Shown: positions 17,393 through 25,614 of the stretch, piece after piece
Numbering within the stretch: position 1 is the stretch's first letter
How the letters are laid out: the number at the start of each line of letters is the position of its first letter
Assembly (NCBI RefSeq): GCF_009796285.1
Contig: NZ_CP047020.1
Location: 9,486,001 to 9,550,000, forward strand
Origin: Streptomyces broussonetiae
GTDB lineage: Bacteria > Actinomycetota > Actinomycetes > Streptomycetales > Streptomycetaceae
Direction of reading: 5' to 3'
Length of the DNA: 64,000 nucleotides
The notes under the pieces: model-generated
Told to the model about the DNA's origin: nothing
The model's database searches: none
What the model saw: the letters and a program-made list of their open reading frames with translations, nothing else
Program-made: the position numbers and the translations under genes

Positions 17393-18598
17393 TCAGATCA
17401 GCGCGGTGATCTGGTCCTCGATACCGAGCAGGGCCCGGCCGTACATCTCGGTGGCGATGGCGGGGTTGACCATGGCATGCCGCGTACCAGTCTCCAGATC
17501 CCGCCAGATGCGCTGCAGCGGACTGTCGTCGGCGAAACTCCGGGCCCCTTGGACGCTCAGCAGCAGGTCCAGTGCATCACGTGAGCAGCGGGCGACTGTC
17601 CCGATATCCATGCGCGCCCGGGTCCGGTTGACCAGGGGCATGCACTGGCCGCTCGCCGCCCAGCTGTCGACATCGTCCGCGGCACGCATCAAGTGCAGGG
17701 TGGCAGTGTCGATCAGTGATGCTGCCTCGGCGAGCTGCATCTGGGTGGAGGGTGCCTCGCGTGCCTGTGCGTAGTGCGTATGCGAAATGCCCCGGCCCGC
17801 GGCGAGGGAGGCCAGCACCAGCTCCATCGCGCCGCGGGCCAGGCCCAGCAGCGGGCCGGCGAGAGACAGGGCGAGCGTGGGGACGAACGCGGCGCGGTAC
17901 AAGGTCTCGTCCTTGAACTCGGTCGGATAAGTGCCCTGGAGCGCGTGCGTCACCGACAGAATGCGGTGGGCTGGGACGAAGACGCCGTCGGCGACGAGGG
18001 TGTTGCTGCCGGTACCGCGCATCCCGGCAACGTGCCAGGTGTCCTCGATCGTCAGCTGGTCCACCGGGACCAGGGCCAGTGCCTGGTCCAGGCGGTCGCC
18101 GCGCTCGCCCGTGAGCGTCATGCCGAGCAGCGCCCATCGGGCGTGGAGACAGCCGGAGGCAAAGCCCCACCGTCCGGTGACGATGCTGCCTGCGTCGGCT
18201 GTCCTGCCGGTCCCATGGGGTGGCAGGACAGCACAGGCGCGGGTGCCGGGATCCTGCGCGTAGACCTCACGCTGCGCGCGTTGGGGATACAGGCCGATGA
18301 GCCAGCCCGAGATGTTGATCAAGCTGGTGGTCCAGGCAGTCGATCCGCAGCCGCGGCCGAGTTCGGAACTCACTTCGACCAGCGTGCGGATGCGTTCCTG
18401 GTGGCCGCCGAGCCGCTTGGGAACGGCGAGGCTGAACAGGCCGGCCTCATCGAGTGCCGCGATGTTCTCCGCTGCGACACAGCGGTCCTGTTCGGTGCGG
18501 GCGGCATTGCGCCGAAGTAACCCGACCAAGGCTGCGGCCCGTCCGGGCAGCGTGGCCCGCTCGATGTCCGGGGCAGGTTCCGCGGCGCCCATCGTCAT
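17393..18598 (-). CDS. acyl-CoA dehydrogenase-like (group D) flavin monooxygenase
   Basis: A 401-residue enzyme with the acyl-CoA dehydrogenase fold: N-terminal helices (ENIAALDEAGLFSLAVPKRL, then GG), middle beta domain (ADAGSIVTGRWGFASGCLHA, GTGSNTLVADGVFVPAHRIL) and the C-terminal helical bundle with ALDLLLSVQGARSF and a final RHAMVNPA. The glycine-rich GSIVTGRWGFASG and the terminal H.M pattern fit FADH2-dependent two-component hydroxylases rather than true dehydrogenases. A flavin reductase partner is expected but none is adjacent. AAGGAGG 8 nt before ATG 18598 fixes the start. The substrate, probably a phenolic or aromatic compound, is an inference from family. Confidence 0.82.
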   Translation of the reverse strand: MTMGAAEPAPDIERATLPGRAAALVGLLRRNAARTEQDRCVAAENIAALDEAGLFSLAVPKRLGGHQERIRTLVEVSSELGRGCGSTAWTTSLINISGWLIGLYPQRAQREVYAQDPGTRACAVLPPHGTGRTADAGSIVTGRWGFASGCLHARWALLGMTLTGERGDRLDQALALVPVDQLTIEDTWHVAGMRGTGSNTLVADGVFVPAHRILSVTHALQGTYPTEFKDETLYRAAFVPTLALSLAGPLLGLARGAMELVLASLAAGRGISHTHYAQAREAPSTQMQLAEAASLIDTATLHLMRAADDVDSWAASGQCMPLVNRTRARMDIGTVARCSRDALDLLLSVQGARSFADDSPLQRIWRDLETGTRHAMVNPAIATEMYGRALLGIEDQITALI

Positions 18599-18864
18599 GA
18601 GAGGTCCTCCTTCGCTCGTGACCCGACCGGGCAAGAGGCCGGCGGCCAGTCCCGGCACCGTACCCGTAGGCCTGCCGGCGCACTCTGGTGCGGGCGGCCA
18701 CCTGCTGCACGGAATCGAAAGACCGCGCCTGTGGCCTCGCCAACAAGGACGATCCCACGGGTCTCGGTTCGCGGTCTTCCCCCGGGTGGCTCTGTTCATC
18801 ACTCCCGGCTCTGGCTCAACTTCCGGATGCTGTTGGTGATCTCCACTCGGTGGAGTGAAATCCG

Positions 18865-19130
18865 ATGACCGCGCCTGTGTTGACGTCTTTGTGGTGCTGC
18901 TCCGGTGGGAGCGGGGCGGCTTCGGCGGTCGGAGGGGTGGCCGCGGTGCCGATGGGTTCGGGTTCAGGGCGGGTGATTCCGCCCTTGACGGTGCGGATGG
19001 CGGGGGCGAGTAATCCGCGGGGCCCCCGCATTTGGGTGCGGGGTCGGTTGGACGGGCTGTCAGCGACGCCGACTTCGCTGACTGGTATCCGGCTGACGGA
19101 CAGCGTGGGCTGTCGCCGGCGCAACTGGCG
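18865..19130 (+). pseudogene. IS1182-family transposase N-terminal remnant
   Basis: One frame gives RMAGASNPRGPRIWVRGRLD. The next frame gives SDADFADWYPADGQRGLSPA followed by QLA and a stop, the typical IS1182 start region (deletion of the conserved ALVSVLQFAE block follows). A frameshift near 19055 joins them. Catalytic parts are missing. Confidence 0.6.
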
Positions 19131-19149
19131 TGAGCGCGATCGGCTGCAG

Positions 19150-19460
19150 GTGCCTGGGCGTGCACAACGGCCAGCACTCAAAGGACGGTGACCACCTCGA
19201 GATCGACCGGTGCCACCGGCCCAACGGGGCCAATGGGCCGGGCGGCTACCTGCGCGACACCCAGAACTTCACCGTGGAGCATCCCGTTGCACCAACCGAA
19301 CACAACCATGCTCCGCAACCAGGCCACCGGTGACCACGTCCGCATCAGCGGCAACTCCACCCGTGACGGCGCCTGGGCCATCCAGTCCCCCCATGAGAGC
19401 GGCAGCGGATCCTACGCCGTGGGCGACGAGACCTTCTACCTCCACGCCACACCCCAGTAG
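19150..19460 (+). pseudogene. fragment of an unidentified beta-rich protein
   Basis: Directly after the transposase relic, one frame reads VHNGQHSKDGDHLEIDRCHR and GGYLRDTQNFTVEH. After a frame change, the next reads TGDHVRISGNSTRDGAWAIQ and SGSYAVGDETFYLHATPQ, stop at 19460. The composition (Gly, Asn, aromatic residues) suggests a beta-sandwich or lectin-like C-terminus of a secreted or carbohydrate-binding protein. Family not recognised. A strong hairpin follows 35 nt later, as expected for a gene end. Confidence 0.4.
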
Positions 19461-19495
19461 GCCCCAACTCCCGTTATCCGGGCACCGTTTGACGG

Positions 19496-19525
19496 GTGCC
19501 TGTCCGGCATCTGCCGGACAGGCAC
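19496..19525. terminator. perfect 14-bp hairpin
   Basis: GTGCCTGTCCGGCA and its exact reverse complement are separated by only 2 nt. It lies downstream of the broken gene ending at 19460 and 155 nt beyond the end of the convergent MDR gene, so it can act as a terminator for either strand. Confidence 0.65.
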
Positions 19526-19680
19526 CACGGCAGGCACCCATCGGCGGCCCGCGCCTCGACACACGGCATGATGGTGACCTGCGTGGACCGAGTGGGATGA
19601 GACAGGTCGACCCGGTTCGTTGAGACGAATGGCCGGAGCCGGCCCGTGGGGACTCGCTCACGCGGGCCCCCGCGTCGGGA

Positions 19681-20610
19681 TCAGACGGTGAGGACGAGCT
19701 TGCCCTGGAGGTGACCTGCGTCGAGCAGCCGGTGCGCGTCGGTGACGCGCTCGAACGGGAACGTCTCCTGCACGTGGACCCGGAGCCTGCCCTGTTCGAC
19801 GAGTTCGACGAGACCTTGCAGGGCGACCGGATCGGGGTCGACCGCGATGCCGCTGAAGCGCATGCCGGCCGCCTCGTACGTGGCGGCGAGCTTCGTATCC
19901 TCCTCGGCGACAGCCGTCACCAGGTGACCGCCTGGGCGGAGCACGTCGAGGGACCGCTCGACGGTGTCGCCGCCGATCGTGTCGAGCACGACGTCGATGT
20001 CGCGGACTGCCTCGGTGAAGTCGACCGCCGTGTAGTCGATCACCTCGTCGGCGCCGAACCCCTCGACGAACTTCCGCTTGCTCCCGCTGGCGGTCGCGAT
20101 CACGTGCGCGCCGAGCGCTTTCGCGATCTGGATCGCGACGTGGCCGACCCCGCCGCCACCGCCGTGGACCAGGACGCGATCGCCCTCCCTCACACCGCCG
20201 AGGTCGACGAGGCCCTGCCACGCCGTCAGCCCGACGATCGGCAGCGCCGACGCCTCGACGTGCGAGAGCGACGTCGGCTTGCGTGCCAGGTGCAACGCGG
20301 GCGCCGACACGACCTCGGCGTACGCGCTCGCCGTCCGGGGAAACAGCGGCATCCCGAACACCTCGTCGCCGGGCCTGAACCGCCACGTCCCCGATGCCTG
20401 TTCGACCACGCCGCTGATGTCCCAGCCGAGGATGAACGGCGGCCGCCCGATCAGCGGGAACTCGCCGGCGCGCAGGCGCGCCTCCAGCGGGTTCAGTCCG
20501 ATCGCCTTGACGCGGACGAGAACCTCGGTCGGGATGGGCTGGGGCTCGGGCGCGTCCACGATGGTGAGCACCTCGGGACCGCCGAGCGTCTGCTGGGTGA
20601 TGACTCGCAT
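19681..20610 (-). CDS. NADP-dependent zinc-less MDR oxidoreductase (quinone oxidoreductase type)
   Basis: A 309-residue medium-chain reductase. The GroES-like half is at the N-terminus (MRVITQQTLGGPEVLTIVDA, IGLNPLEARLRAGEF, ILGWDISGVVEQ) and the nucleotide-binding half follows, with VLVHGGGGGVGHVAIQIAKA as the Rossmann loop and IATASGSKRKFVEGFGADEV after it. It lacks the catalytic Cys/His zinc ligands, so it is probably a quinone or enone reductase. AGGAGAG precedes the ATG. It diverges from an HxlR regulator gene over 90 nt containing a repeated motif, so it is very probably controlled by it. Confidence 0.9.
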   Translation of the reverse strand: MRVITQQTLGGPEVLTIVDAPEPQPIPTEVLVRVKAIGLNPLEARLRAGEFPLIGRPPFILGWDISGVVEQASGTWRFRPGDEVFGMPLFPRTASAYAEVVSAPALHLARKPTSLSHVEASALPIVGLTAWQGLVDLGGVREGDRVLVHGGGGGVGHVAIQIAKALGAHVIATASGSKRKFVEGFGADEVIDYTAVDFTEAVRDIDVVLDTIGGDTVERSLDVLRPGGHLVTAVAEEDTKLAATYEAAGMRFSGIAVDPDPVALQGLVELVEQGRLRVHVQETFPFERVTDAHRLLDAGHLQGKLVLTV

Positions 20611-20667
20611 GACTCTCCTGGCTTGGGAGGGGGGAGAGCACCCAGGCTAGGTTTCCGACAGGAACCA

Positions 20668-20695
20668 GCAGGTACCTTGGACGCAGGTACCTTGG
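20668..20695. promoter_or_regulatory. direct repeat, candidate HxlR operator
   Basis: GCAGGTACCTTGG occurs twice, at 20668-20680 and 20683-20695, with a 15-bp period, immediately in front of the HxlR start codon and inside the 90-bp divergent promoter region. Each copy contains the palindrome GGTACC. HxlR regulators commonly control a divergent redox gene, so this is the most likely binding site. Confidence 0.55.
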
Positions 20696-20700
20696 GCGCC

Positions 20701-21081
20701 ATGAGCGATTTCGGTCCCGGTGATCCCTTTCTCGCCGACTGTCCGGCGCGTCTTGCGGTCGAACTGATCGCCGACAAGTGGACGGTGGTCGTGCTCTACG
20801 GCCTCAGCAAGGGCCCGGTGCGCCATGGCGAGCTGATCGAGCTGATCGGCGGCATCTCCCGCAAGATGCTCACCCAGACGCTCCGACGGCTCCAGGCGCA
20901 CGGACTCATCCGCCGCCACGCCTACGCCGAGGTGCCGCCCCGCGTCGAGTACGAGCTCACCCCGCTCGGGGCGACGCTGATCGATCCGATCCACATGCTG
21001 ACCGAGTGGGCGAGGGCGAACGGCGATGCGGTGCTCGATGCGCTCGACGCCGATCCCAAGGCGGTCACCCATAGCGACTGA
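20701..21081 (+). CDS. HxlR-family winged-helix regulator
   Basis: A 126-residue regulator. The N-terminal CPARLAVELIADKWTVVVLY, with Cys 15, then GLSKGPVRHGELIELIGGIS and KMLTQTLRRLQAHGLIRRHA are the classical HxlR blocks; YELTPLGATLIDPI forms the wing and last helix. Members with a conserved N-terminal cysteine sense electrophiles such as aldehydes or quinones. That fits the divergent quinone oxidoreductase-like gene. The direct repeat at 20668-20695 ends 5 nt before the ATG and no ribosome site is visible, so the transcript may be leaderless. Confidence 0.9.
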   Translation: MSDFGPGDPFLADCPARLAVELIADKWTVVVLYGLSKGPVRHGELIELIGGISRKMLTQTLRRLQAHGLIRRHAYAEVPPRVEYELTPLGATLIDPIHMLTEWARANGDAVLDALDADPKAVTHSD

Positions 21082-21405
21082 GGCCCCCGCCAGGGCACTG
21101 AGCGGTCTCTCGGCCGCTGCTCGGAATCGGCCCGGCCGCACCCTTCCGCAGGCTCTCGATGCGTTGGGCGGTCGACCGCCGATGAACACCGGTGGGCACG
21201 GGAGCGGCAGGGGCTGCTGCGTCGGTTGGCAGCAGAGGGCCGTCCCTGCGTCGGCGTCGGCCCTCGCGCCGTTGCCGCTCATGAGGCTCGGCTCTCCGTG
21301 GTCGTGTGGGGACATGTGTCTCCCCGTACCCACAGGGCCCGGCTCAGGCGTTGAGCCGGCATTTTGCGAGGTGTGCGGCTTGTTCGGTCTCGGGCACCGT
21401 CGAGG

Positions 21406-21582
21406 ATGACATCACCGGAGGGCACGGCCCTGCTATCGGTGGCCGAACCGGACGTCCGCGCAGTCGTGGAAGCGGCAGGCAAGCTCGTCCGCTACGGATC
21501 CGAACACTCCTATCTGCAACCCATGCTCGACTCTTTCGAGGCGGCGATGGGAGAGCCTGCCTGGCCGAGCGGGCGTGAGTGA
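21406..21582 (+). CDS. possible small hypothetical protein
   Basis: A 58-residue frame (MTSPEGTALLSVAEPDVRAV, then VEAAGKLVRYGSEHSYLQPM and LDSFEAAMGEP) with gene-like codon use but no good ribosome site. It might be a real small helical protein or the remnant of a larger one. No homologue is recognised. A near-palindrome lies 38 nt downstream. Confidence 0.3.
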   Translation: MTSPEGTALLSVAEPDVRAVVEAAGKLVRYGSEHSYLQPMLDSFEAAMGEPAWPSGRE

Positions 21583-21619
21583 GAGTTGGGAAGCAGTAAC
21601 TGCGCCTCGGGCTGACGGA

Positions 21620-21649
21620 TGGGGAGCGTGAGTCGACTCATGCTCCCCA
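21620..21649. terminator. 30-bp near-perfect palindrome
   Basis: TGGGGAGCGTGAGTC and its counterpart GACTCATGCTCCCCA form a continuous palindrome whose only non-Watson-Crick pair is G-T. As RNA it would fold into a very stable hairpin with little or no loop. It could be a terminator or a protein-binding site. Confidence 0.45.
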
Positions 21650-22441
21650 CCATGCAATTCGACGCCACTCAACTCGGGACAGTCCGGAGCCTCTACCGAT
21701 CCCGGCGCGGTTCACTACAAAATCCGGTTCAGCCAACGAGATGACGTCGAAATCGGCCTGTCCGCCACTCGGTTCACCTCATCATGAAGACCGTCCAGCC
21801 TGCCAGCGTGCGCGGCAACCCATGAGGCAATAGGCCTGAGGTTTGCCCACAGGAACTGCCAAACGCTGGCTGCCGAGTCGAAGCGCCACGGCTCATGCGT
21901 GGGATTTCCGGGCGCAGTGCCTTGTGGGAGCTGAACGAAGTGGGGAATGGCCGGGTCACGGGCGTGGTACCGCGAACAGGAACACGCGCCCACCGATGAG
22001 GCCGCCCGACCTCAACAGGACACGTCGACTCACCGGCACGGCACTGGCGGGACCGGTACACGTCCCGACGGGCGGGCCGAGCGCGTGCGCTCTGACGGGC
22101 ATGGTAGCTATTAACCGCAGAATGTCCATTTTGGTATAGAAAATAACAAAAGACTGATCTCGCGTCATTTAATCGCTGATCCTTTATTTCGGTATGGGTG
22201 ACTCATTTCACTTACGATGCAATCTAGTGCTGCAAACCGTCCTCACTGCGGCCTGTTCTCGGACCTTCGGGCGTGCGAAGGCGGCCGGACAACGAAGCTG
22301 ATTAGTAAAGCGGGCAATTGTCAATCCATTTCCGGCGGCTAAGAATGAGCGCCCCGCAGCGCACCGCTCAACGAAATGCGGTGCAGCATGCTGTAGAACC
22401 GGCAACTGCGGGTCGTGCTAATTCTGGAAGAGGACCGTTCC
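21650..22441. other. long gene-free region with an AT-rich core upstream of the LysM-SLT gene
   Basis: Nearly 800 nt without a supported gene. Positions 22110-22210 are strikingly AT-rich for this genome (for example TTTTGGTATAGAAAATAAC and TTTAATCGCTGATCC) and probably contain the promoter of the wall hydrolase gene at 22442. The leader between this core and the gene is about 230 nt and includes a GGACCTTCGGGCGTGCGAAGG-like foldable element near 22260, so regulation at RNA level is possible. Confidence 0.5.
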
Positions 22442-23146
22442 ATGCCCCGTCACGCCCGCAAGCGCCCCTCCCGGGTACGCCGGTTCGTCACCGGCGGTGC
22501 CGTCACCGTCGGCCCCCTCGTCCTGGTCTCCACCGCCGTACTGGGAACGGCCCAGGCTGCTGCAGCCGCCCCGGCCGCGATCACCTACACCGTCCAGTCC
22601 GGCGACCACCTGGCTTCCATCGCCCGCACCCAGCATGTGTCCGGCGGCTGGCTTGCCATCGCGACCGCCAACCACATCACCAGCCCCTACACCGTCCTGC
22701 CGGGACAGGTCCTGAGTCTGCCCGCCGGATCAAACCCCGCGACGAAGACGGCAACCGCCACGAAGACGGCAACCGCCACGAAGGCCCCGTCCGCGACGAC
22801 GACCACCGCCGACGGCCAGACCTACACCAACAACCTGGACGGCTGGATCAAGCACTCTCTGGCGATCATGGCCCAGAACGGCATCCCTGGCACGTACAAC
22901 GGGATCTACCGAAACGTGATACGGGAATCCTCCGGCAACCCCAGTGCCATCAACCTCTGGGACTCCAACGCCGCCGCCGGCCACCCCTCCATCGGTCTGC
23001 TCCAGGTGATCCAGTCCACCTTCGACGCCTACCACGTGCCGGGGACCTCGTCGAGCATCTACGACCCCGTCGCCAACATCACAGCCGCGTGCAACTACGC
23101 CTACCACCGCTATGGCTCCATCGACAACGTCAACGGACCCTACTGA
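22442..23146 (+). CDS. secreted LysM-SLT lytic transglycosylase
   Basis: A 234-residue exported cell-wall hydrolase. Residues 1 to about 43 form a signal peptide (MPRHARKRPSRVRRF, hydrophobic core, AQAAAAAPA). One LysM peptidoglycan-binding module follows (ITYTVQSGDHLASIARTQHV to VLPGQVLSLP), then a Thr/Ala/Lys linker with three TATK-type repeats. The C-terminal SLT domain contains IYRNVIRESSGNPSAINLWD with the catalytic Glu in RESSGNP, and HPSIGLLQVIQSTFDAYHVP. The end ACNYAYHRYGSIDNVNGPY is the usual terminus of this Streptomyces group. GGAAGAGG before the ATG fixes the start. It cleaves peptidoglycan glycan strands outside the membrane. Confidence 0.9.
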   Translation: MPRHARKRPSRVRRFVTGGAVTVGPLVLVSTAVLGTAQAAAAAPAAITYTVQSGDHLASIARTQHVSGGWLAIATANHITSPYTVLPGQVLSLPAGSNPATKTATATKTATATKAPSATTTTADGQTYTNNLDGWIKHSLAIMAQNGIPGTYNGIYRNVIRESSGNPSAINLWDSNAAAGHPSIGLLQVIQSTFDAYHVPGTSSSIYDPVANITAACNYAYHRYGSIDNVNGPY

Positions 23147-23965
23147 CAGGGCATTACCACGCCAGGCACTGTGCAGCCGTTCCAGGGACGCAACGACCCT
23201 GCGCGGCAACAGCACGGTCGTCCCGACCGGTATGTACGCAGACCCGCCCTCGGGGTCACCGGGGTGTCCGCGCACGGAGTGATCCGCACGCGGGGAGCCG
23301 GCAGGTCTGAGGACTCGCGGGCGCGCCCTCCTGACCTCAGGTCGCTCCCCGGGTCCGGTACCTCGGACCCAGCGCGTATGACGGCGGTCGTTCCCGCTCA
23401 CCGCTGCGCGTCATGCCGGATTCCCGCCGGCTCCCTCTTGCGACGCTCCTGTCCGGCTGACGGGGCGAACCAGCCGCTCCGGCCGGCCTGCGGGCTCGTC
23501 ATGCCCGCGGGGAGCAGGACGTCCACCATGGGAGCGGCGCGGTGAGACCGTGGGGCCTGCATGCCACAGGGCGGGAAGCGCCCGCACTCGCGCTTCCCGC
23601 CCTTCCTCCGTGACACCGCGCAGGGACGCCCTTCGACCCCGGCGGCACGGGTCCCTCACCCCGCGGTGTACCAGAGCTTCAGTCCTGGTCGTAGGTGTGG
23701 AACCCGCGGCCGGTCGACCGGCCGGCAGTCGAGGACTTCCCGCCCGGATCGACGGCCCATGCCCTGGCCCGGATCGGCATCGTCACGCGCAGGTTCTTCC
23801 GCAGTATCACGTCGTGTCGGACGTCGGAGCCTCAACCTAGTGTCGTTATCCTCGACGGTTCGCCCTGATCGGATCGGATGTCAGTCCGAGACGAGTTGGC
23901 TCGTGCGGAACCAGAGTTCGTGCTGAGGTCCCGTCCGGCTCTGGATCCACTGCTCGCGGGCAGCC
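23147..23965. other. gene-free region
   Basis: About 800 nt between the convergent wall-hydrolase and TetR genes. Frames on both strands have no start context or recognisable domain. The only clear structure is the hairpin at 23569-23602. Confidence 0.45.
23569..23602. terminator. perfect 13-bp hairpin
   Basis: GGGCGGGAAGCGC pairs exactly with GCGCTTCCCGCCC around the 8-nt loop CCGCACTC. It lies between convergent genes ending at 23146 and 23966, in a position suited to terminate either. Confidence 0.6.
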
Positions 23966-24550
23966 TCACCTGGAAGGTGAGGTGGCTTCCCAGGCCGCCT
24001 CGATCATCCGAAAGATCTCGTCCAGCGCGGCGTCCGGGTCGGCTGCCTCGCGGACCAGCGCATAGGCGTCGATCACGAACCTCGCGATCGTCCGGCAGGC
24101 CGTTTCGCTCTGCGACAGGTCGGGATCGGCGACGAGAGCCGTGGCCAGCGACTCCGCATGGCGCAGCCGCATCGACTCCTCGTACTCCCGCAGGGCACGT
24201 GACGCGTCGATCATGCGGTAGATCGGGGCGGCGTCGTCCCCCGTGCAGTGCTGGACCATGGCCTGGATCTCGCGGCGCAGCGCGAGGACGAGTGGCTCGT
24301 GCGGCCCCCGGCCGGTGACGGCCTGCGTGAGGCGCCGCTCGAAGTTCTCGTCCTGCTCGAACACCAGGGCCTCTTTCGAGGCGAAGTGGGAGAAGAGCGT
24401 GGTGACGGCCACGTCGGCCTCGGCGGCCACGTCACGGATGCCCACCGCGTCGTACCCGCGCTCCAGGAAGAGCCGCAGGGCGGTGTCGGCGATCTTCTGG
24501 CGGGTCGCGGCCTTCTTGCGTTCACGGCGTCCGGTCGTCGGCACGGTCAT
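23966..24550 (-). CDS. TetR-family repressor
   Basis: A 194-residue TetR regulator: ATRQKIADTALRLFLERGYD, then VGIRDVAAEADVAVTTLFSH and FASKEALVFEQDENFERRL form the N-terminal helix-turn-helix, with a helical ligand-binding C-terminal domain. It diverges from an operon of two MDR oxidoreductases and an FAD monooxygenase. The 71-nt gap holds the palindrome at 24592-24614, so it most likely represses this operon and itself. No Shine-Dalgarno precedes ATG 24550 and a TAGTGT hexamer lies 8-13 nt upstream, suggesting a leaderless or very short-leader transcript. Confidence 0.9.
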   Translation of the reverse strand: MTVPTTGRRERKKAATRQKIADTALRLFLERGYDAVGIRDVAAEADVAVTTLFSHFASKEALVFEQDENFERRLTQAVTGRGPHEPLVLALRREIQAMVQHCTGDDAAPIYRMIDASRALREYEESMRLRHAESLATALVADPDLSQSETACRTIARFVIDAYALVREAADPDAALDEIFRMIEAAWEATSPSR

Positions 24551-24591
24551 ACCGCTGACACTACCAAATCCAAAGGAATAGCAGTTCCAAA

Positions 24592-24614
24592 ACCGTAACC
24601 GTTAGTGTTACGGT
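24592..24614. promoter_or_regulatory. palindromic TetR operator
   Basis: ACCGTAAC and GTTACGGT form perfect inverted arms around the 7-bp spacer CGTTAGT. The site lies 7 nt before the start of the oxidoreductase gene at 24622 and overlaps a TAGTGT-like -10 hexamer, so bound repressor would block transcription initiation. Confidence 0.75.
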
Positions 24615-24621
24615 CGACCGC

Positions 24622-25515
24622 ATGAAGAGAGTGAGCTTCGCCGAGTTCGGCGGTCCCGACGTTCTCCGCCTCGAAGACGCCGAGGAACCCCACGCGGGCC
24701 CCGGCCAGATACGCGTCGCCGTACGGGCGGCGGGTGTGAACCCGGTCGACTGGCGGATCCGTGAAGGCCAGTTCCAGAAGGTCCGCCCGGTCGAGTTGCC
24801 TGCCGGAGTCGGGCAGGATGCCGCCGGGGTGGTGGACCAGGTCGGCAAGCACGTCGAAGGGGTCGAGGTCGGTGACCGCGTGTTCGGGCGAGGCTCAAGT
24901 ACGTATGCCGAGTTCGCCGTCCTCGCGGCCTGGGCCCGTATGCCCGAGAGCCTGACTTTCGAAGAGGCGGCCGGGTACCCCTCCGTCGTGGAGACCGCGC
25001 TGCGCATCATCGGTCAGGTCGATGTGCGGTCCGGGCAGACGCTGCTGGTCAGCGGCGCGTCCGGGGGCGTCGGATCGGCGGTGCTGCAGATCGCCCGCGA
25101 CCGCGGCATCACGGTGATCGGCACGGCCGGAGCCGCGAGTCAGGAGTATTTGCGTGGCCTGGGTGCCCTCGCCACGACGTACGGCGAGGGCTGGGTCGAG
25201 CGGGTACGGCGGCTCGGACAGGTCGACGCGGCCCTCGATCTGGCCGGCTCGGGCGTGATCCACGAGCTCGTCGAGCTGACCGGGGACCCGCGGAGGGTGA
25301 TCTCCATCGCCGACCCCGGTGCGCCGCAGCTCGGTGCCCGGTACTCCGGCGCGACCGGGAACGTTCCGCAAGCCCTCGCCGAGGCCGTCCGCCTCATCAC
25401 GCGAGGAAAGCTCCACATCCCGGTCGAGAAGTCGTACTCGCTCGCCCAGGCCCCGGCGGCACACATCGACAGCCGGGCCGGTCACACGCGCGGGCGCCGG
25501 GTCATCGTCGTCTGA
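24622..25515 (+). CDS. NADP-dependent MDR oxidoreductase (quinone oxidoreductase type)
   Basis: A 297-residue medium-chain reductase: MKRVSFAEFGGPDVLRLEDA, VRAAGVNPVDWRIREGQFQK, GVGQDAAGVVDQVGKHVEGV, the cofactor loop LLVSGASGGVGSAVLQIARD and the C-terminal GHTRGRRVIVV. No structural or catalytic zinc ligands are apparent. It is the first gene of the TetR-controlled operon; the FAD monooxygenase follows 99 nt later and another MDR paralogue closes the operon. Likely role: reduction of quinones or alpha,beta-unsaturated carbonyls, in combination with the monooxygenase in detoxification or tailoring of an aromatic compound. The exact substrate is unknown. Confidence 0.9.
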   Translation: MKRVSFAEFGGPDVLRLEDAEEPHAGPGQIRVAVRAAGVNPVDWRIREGQFQKVRPVELPAGVGQDAAGVVDQVGKHVEGVEVGDRVFGRGSSTYAEFAVLAAWARMPESLTFEEAAGYPSVVETALRIIGQVDVRSGQTLLVSGASGGVGSAVLQIARDRGITVIGTAGAASQEYLRGLGALATTYGEGWVERVRRLGQVDAALDLAGSGVIHELVELTGDPRRVISIADPGAPQLGARYSGATGNVPQALAEAVRLITRGKLHIPVEKSYSLAQAPAAHIDSRAGHTRGRRVIVV

Positions 25516-25614
25516 GCCGTTGCCTGCCCGGTCGCAGGCCCCGGCGAGTTGCCTTCCTTCCAGCGATCCTGCCGGGTCCCACCCGGCAGGTGTGCGACAC
25601 GCAAGGAGAGCCCC

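Noticed and set aside
21715..21993. A minus-strand frame with WRFDSAASVWQFLWANLRPI as a possible gene.
   Set aside because: No ribosome site, atypical codon use in the first half and no recognisable family; may be a relic but cannot be supported.
22201..22441. A ydaO (c-di-AMP) riboswitch before the LysM-SLT gene.
   Set aside because: The conserved pseudoknot elements known from Streptomyces wall-hydrolase leaders are not present; only a plain long leader can be stated.
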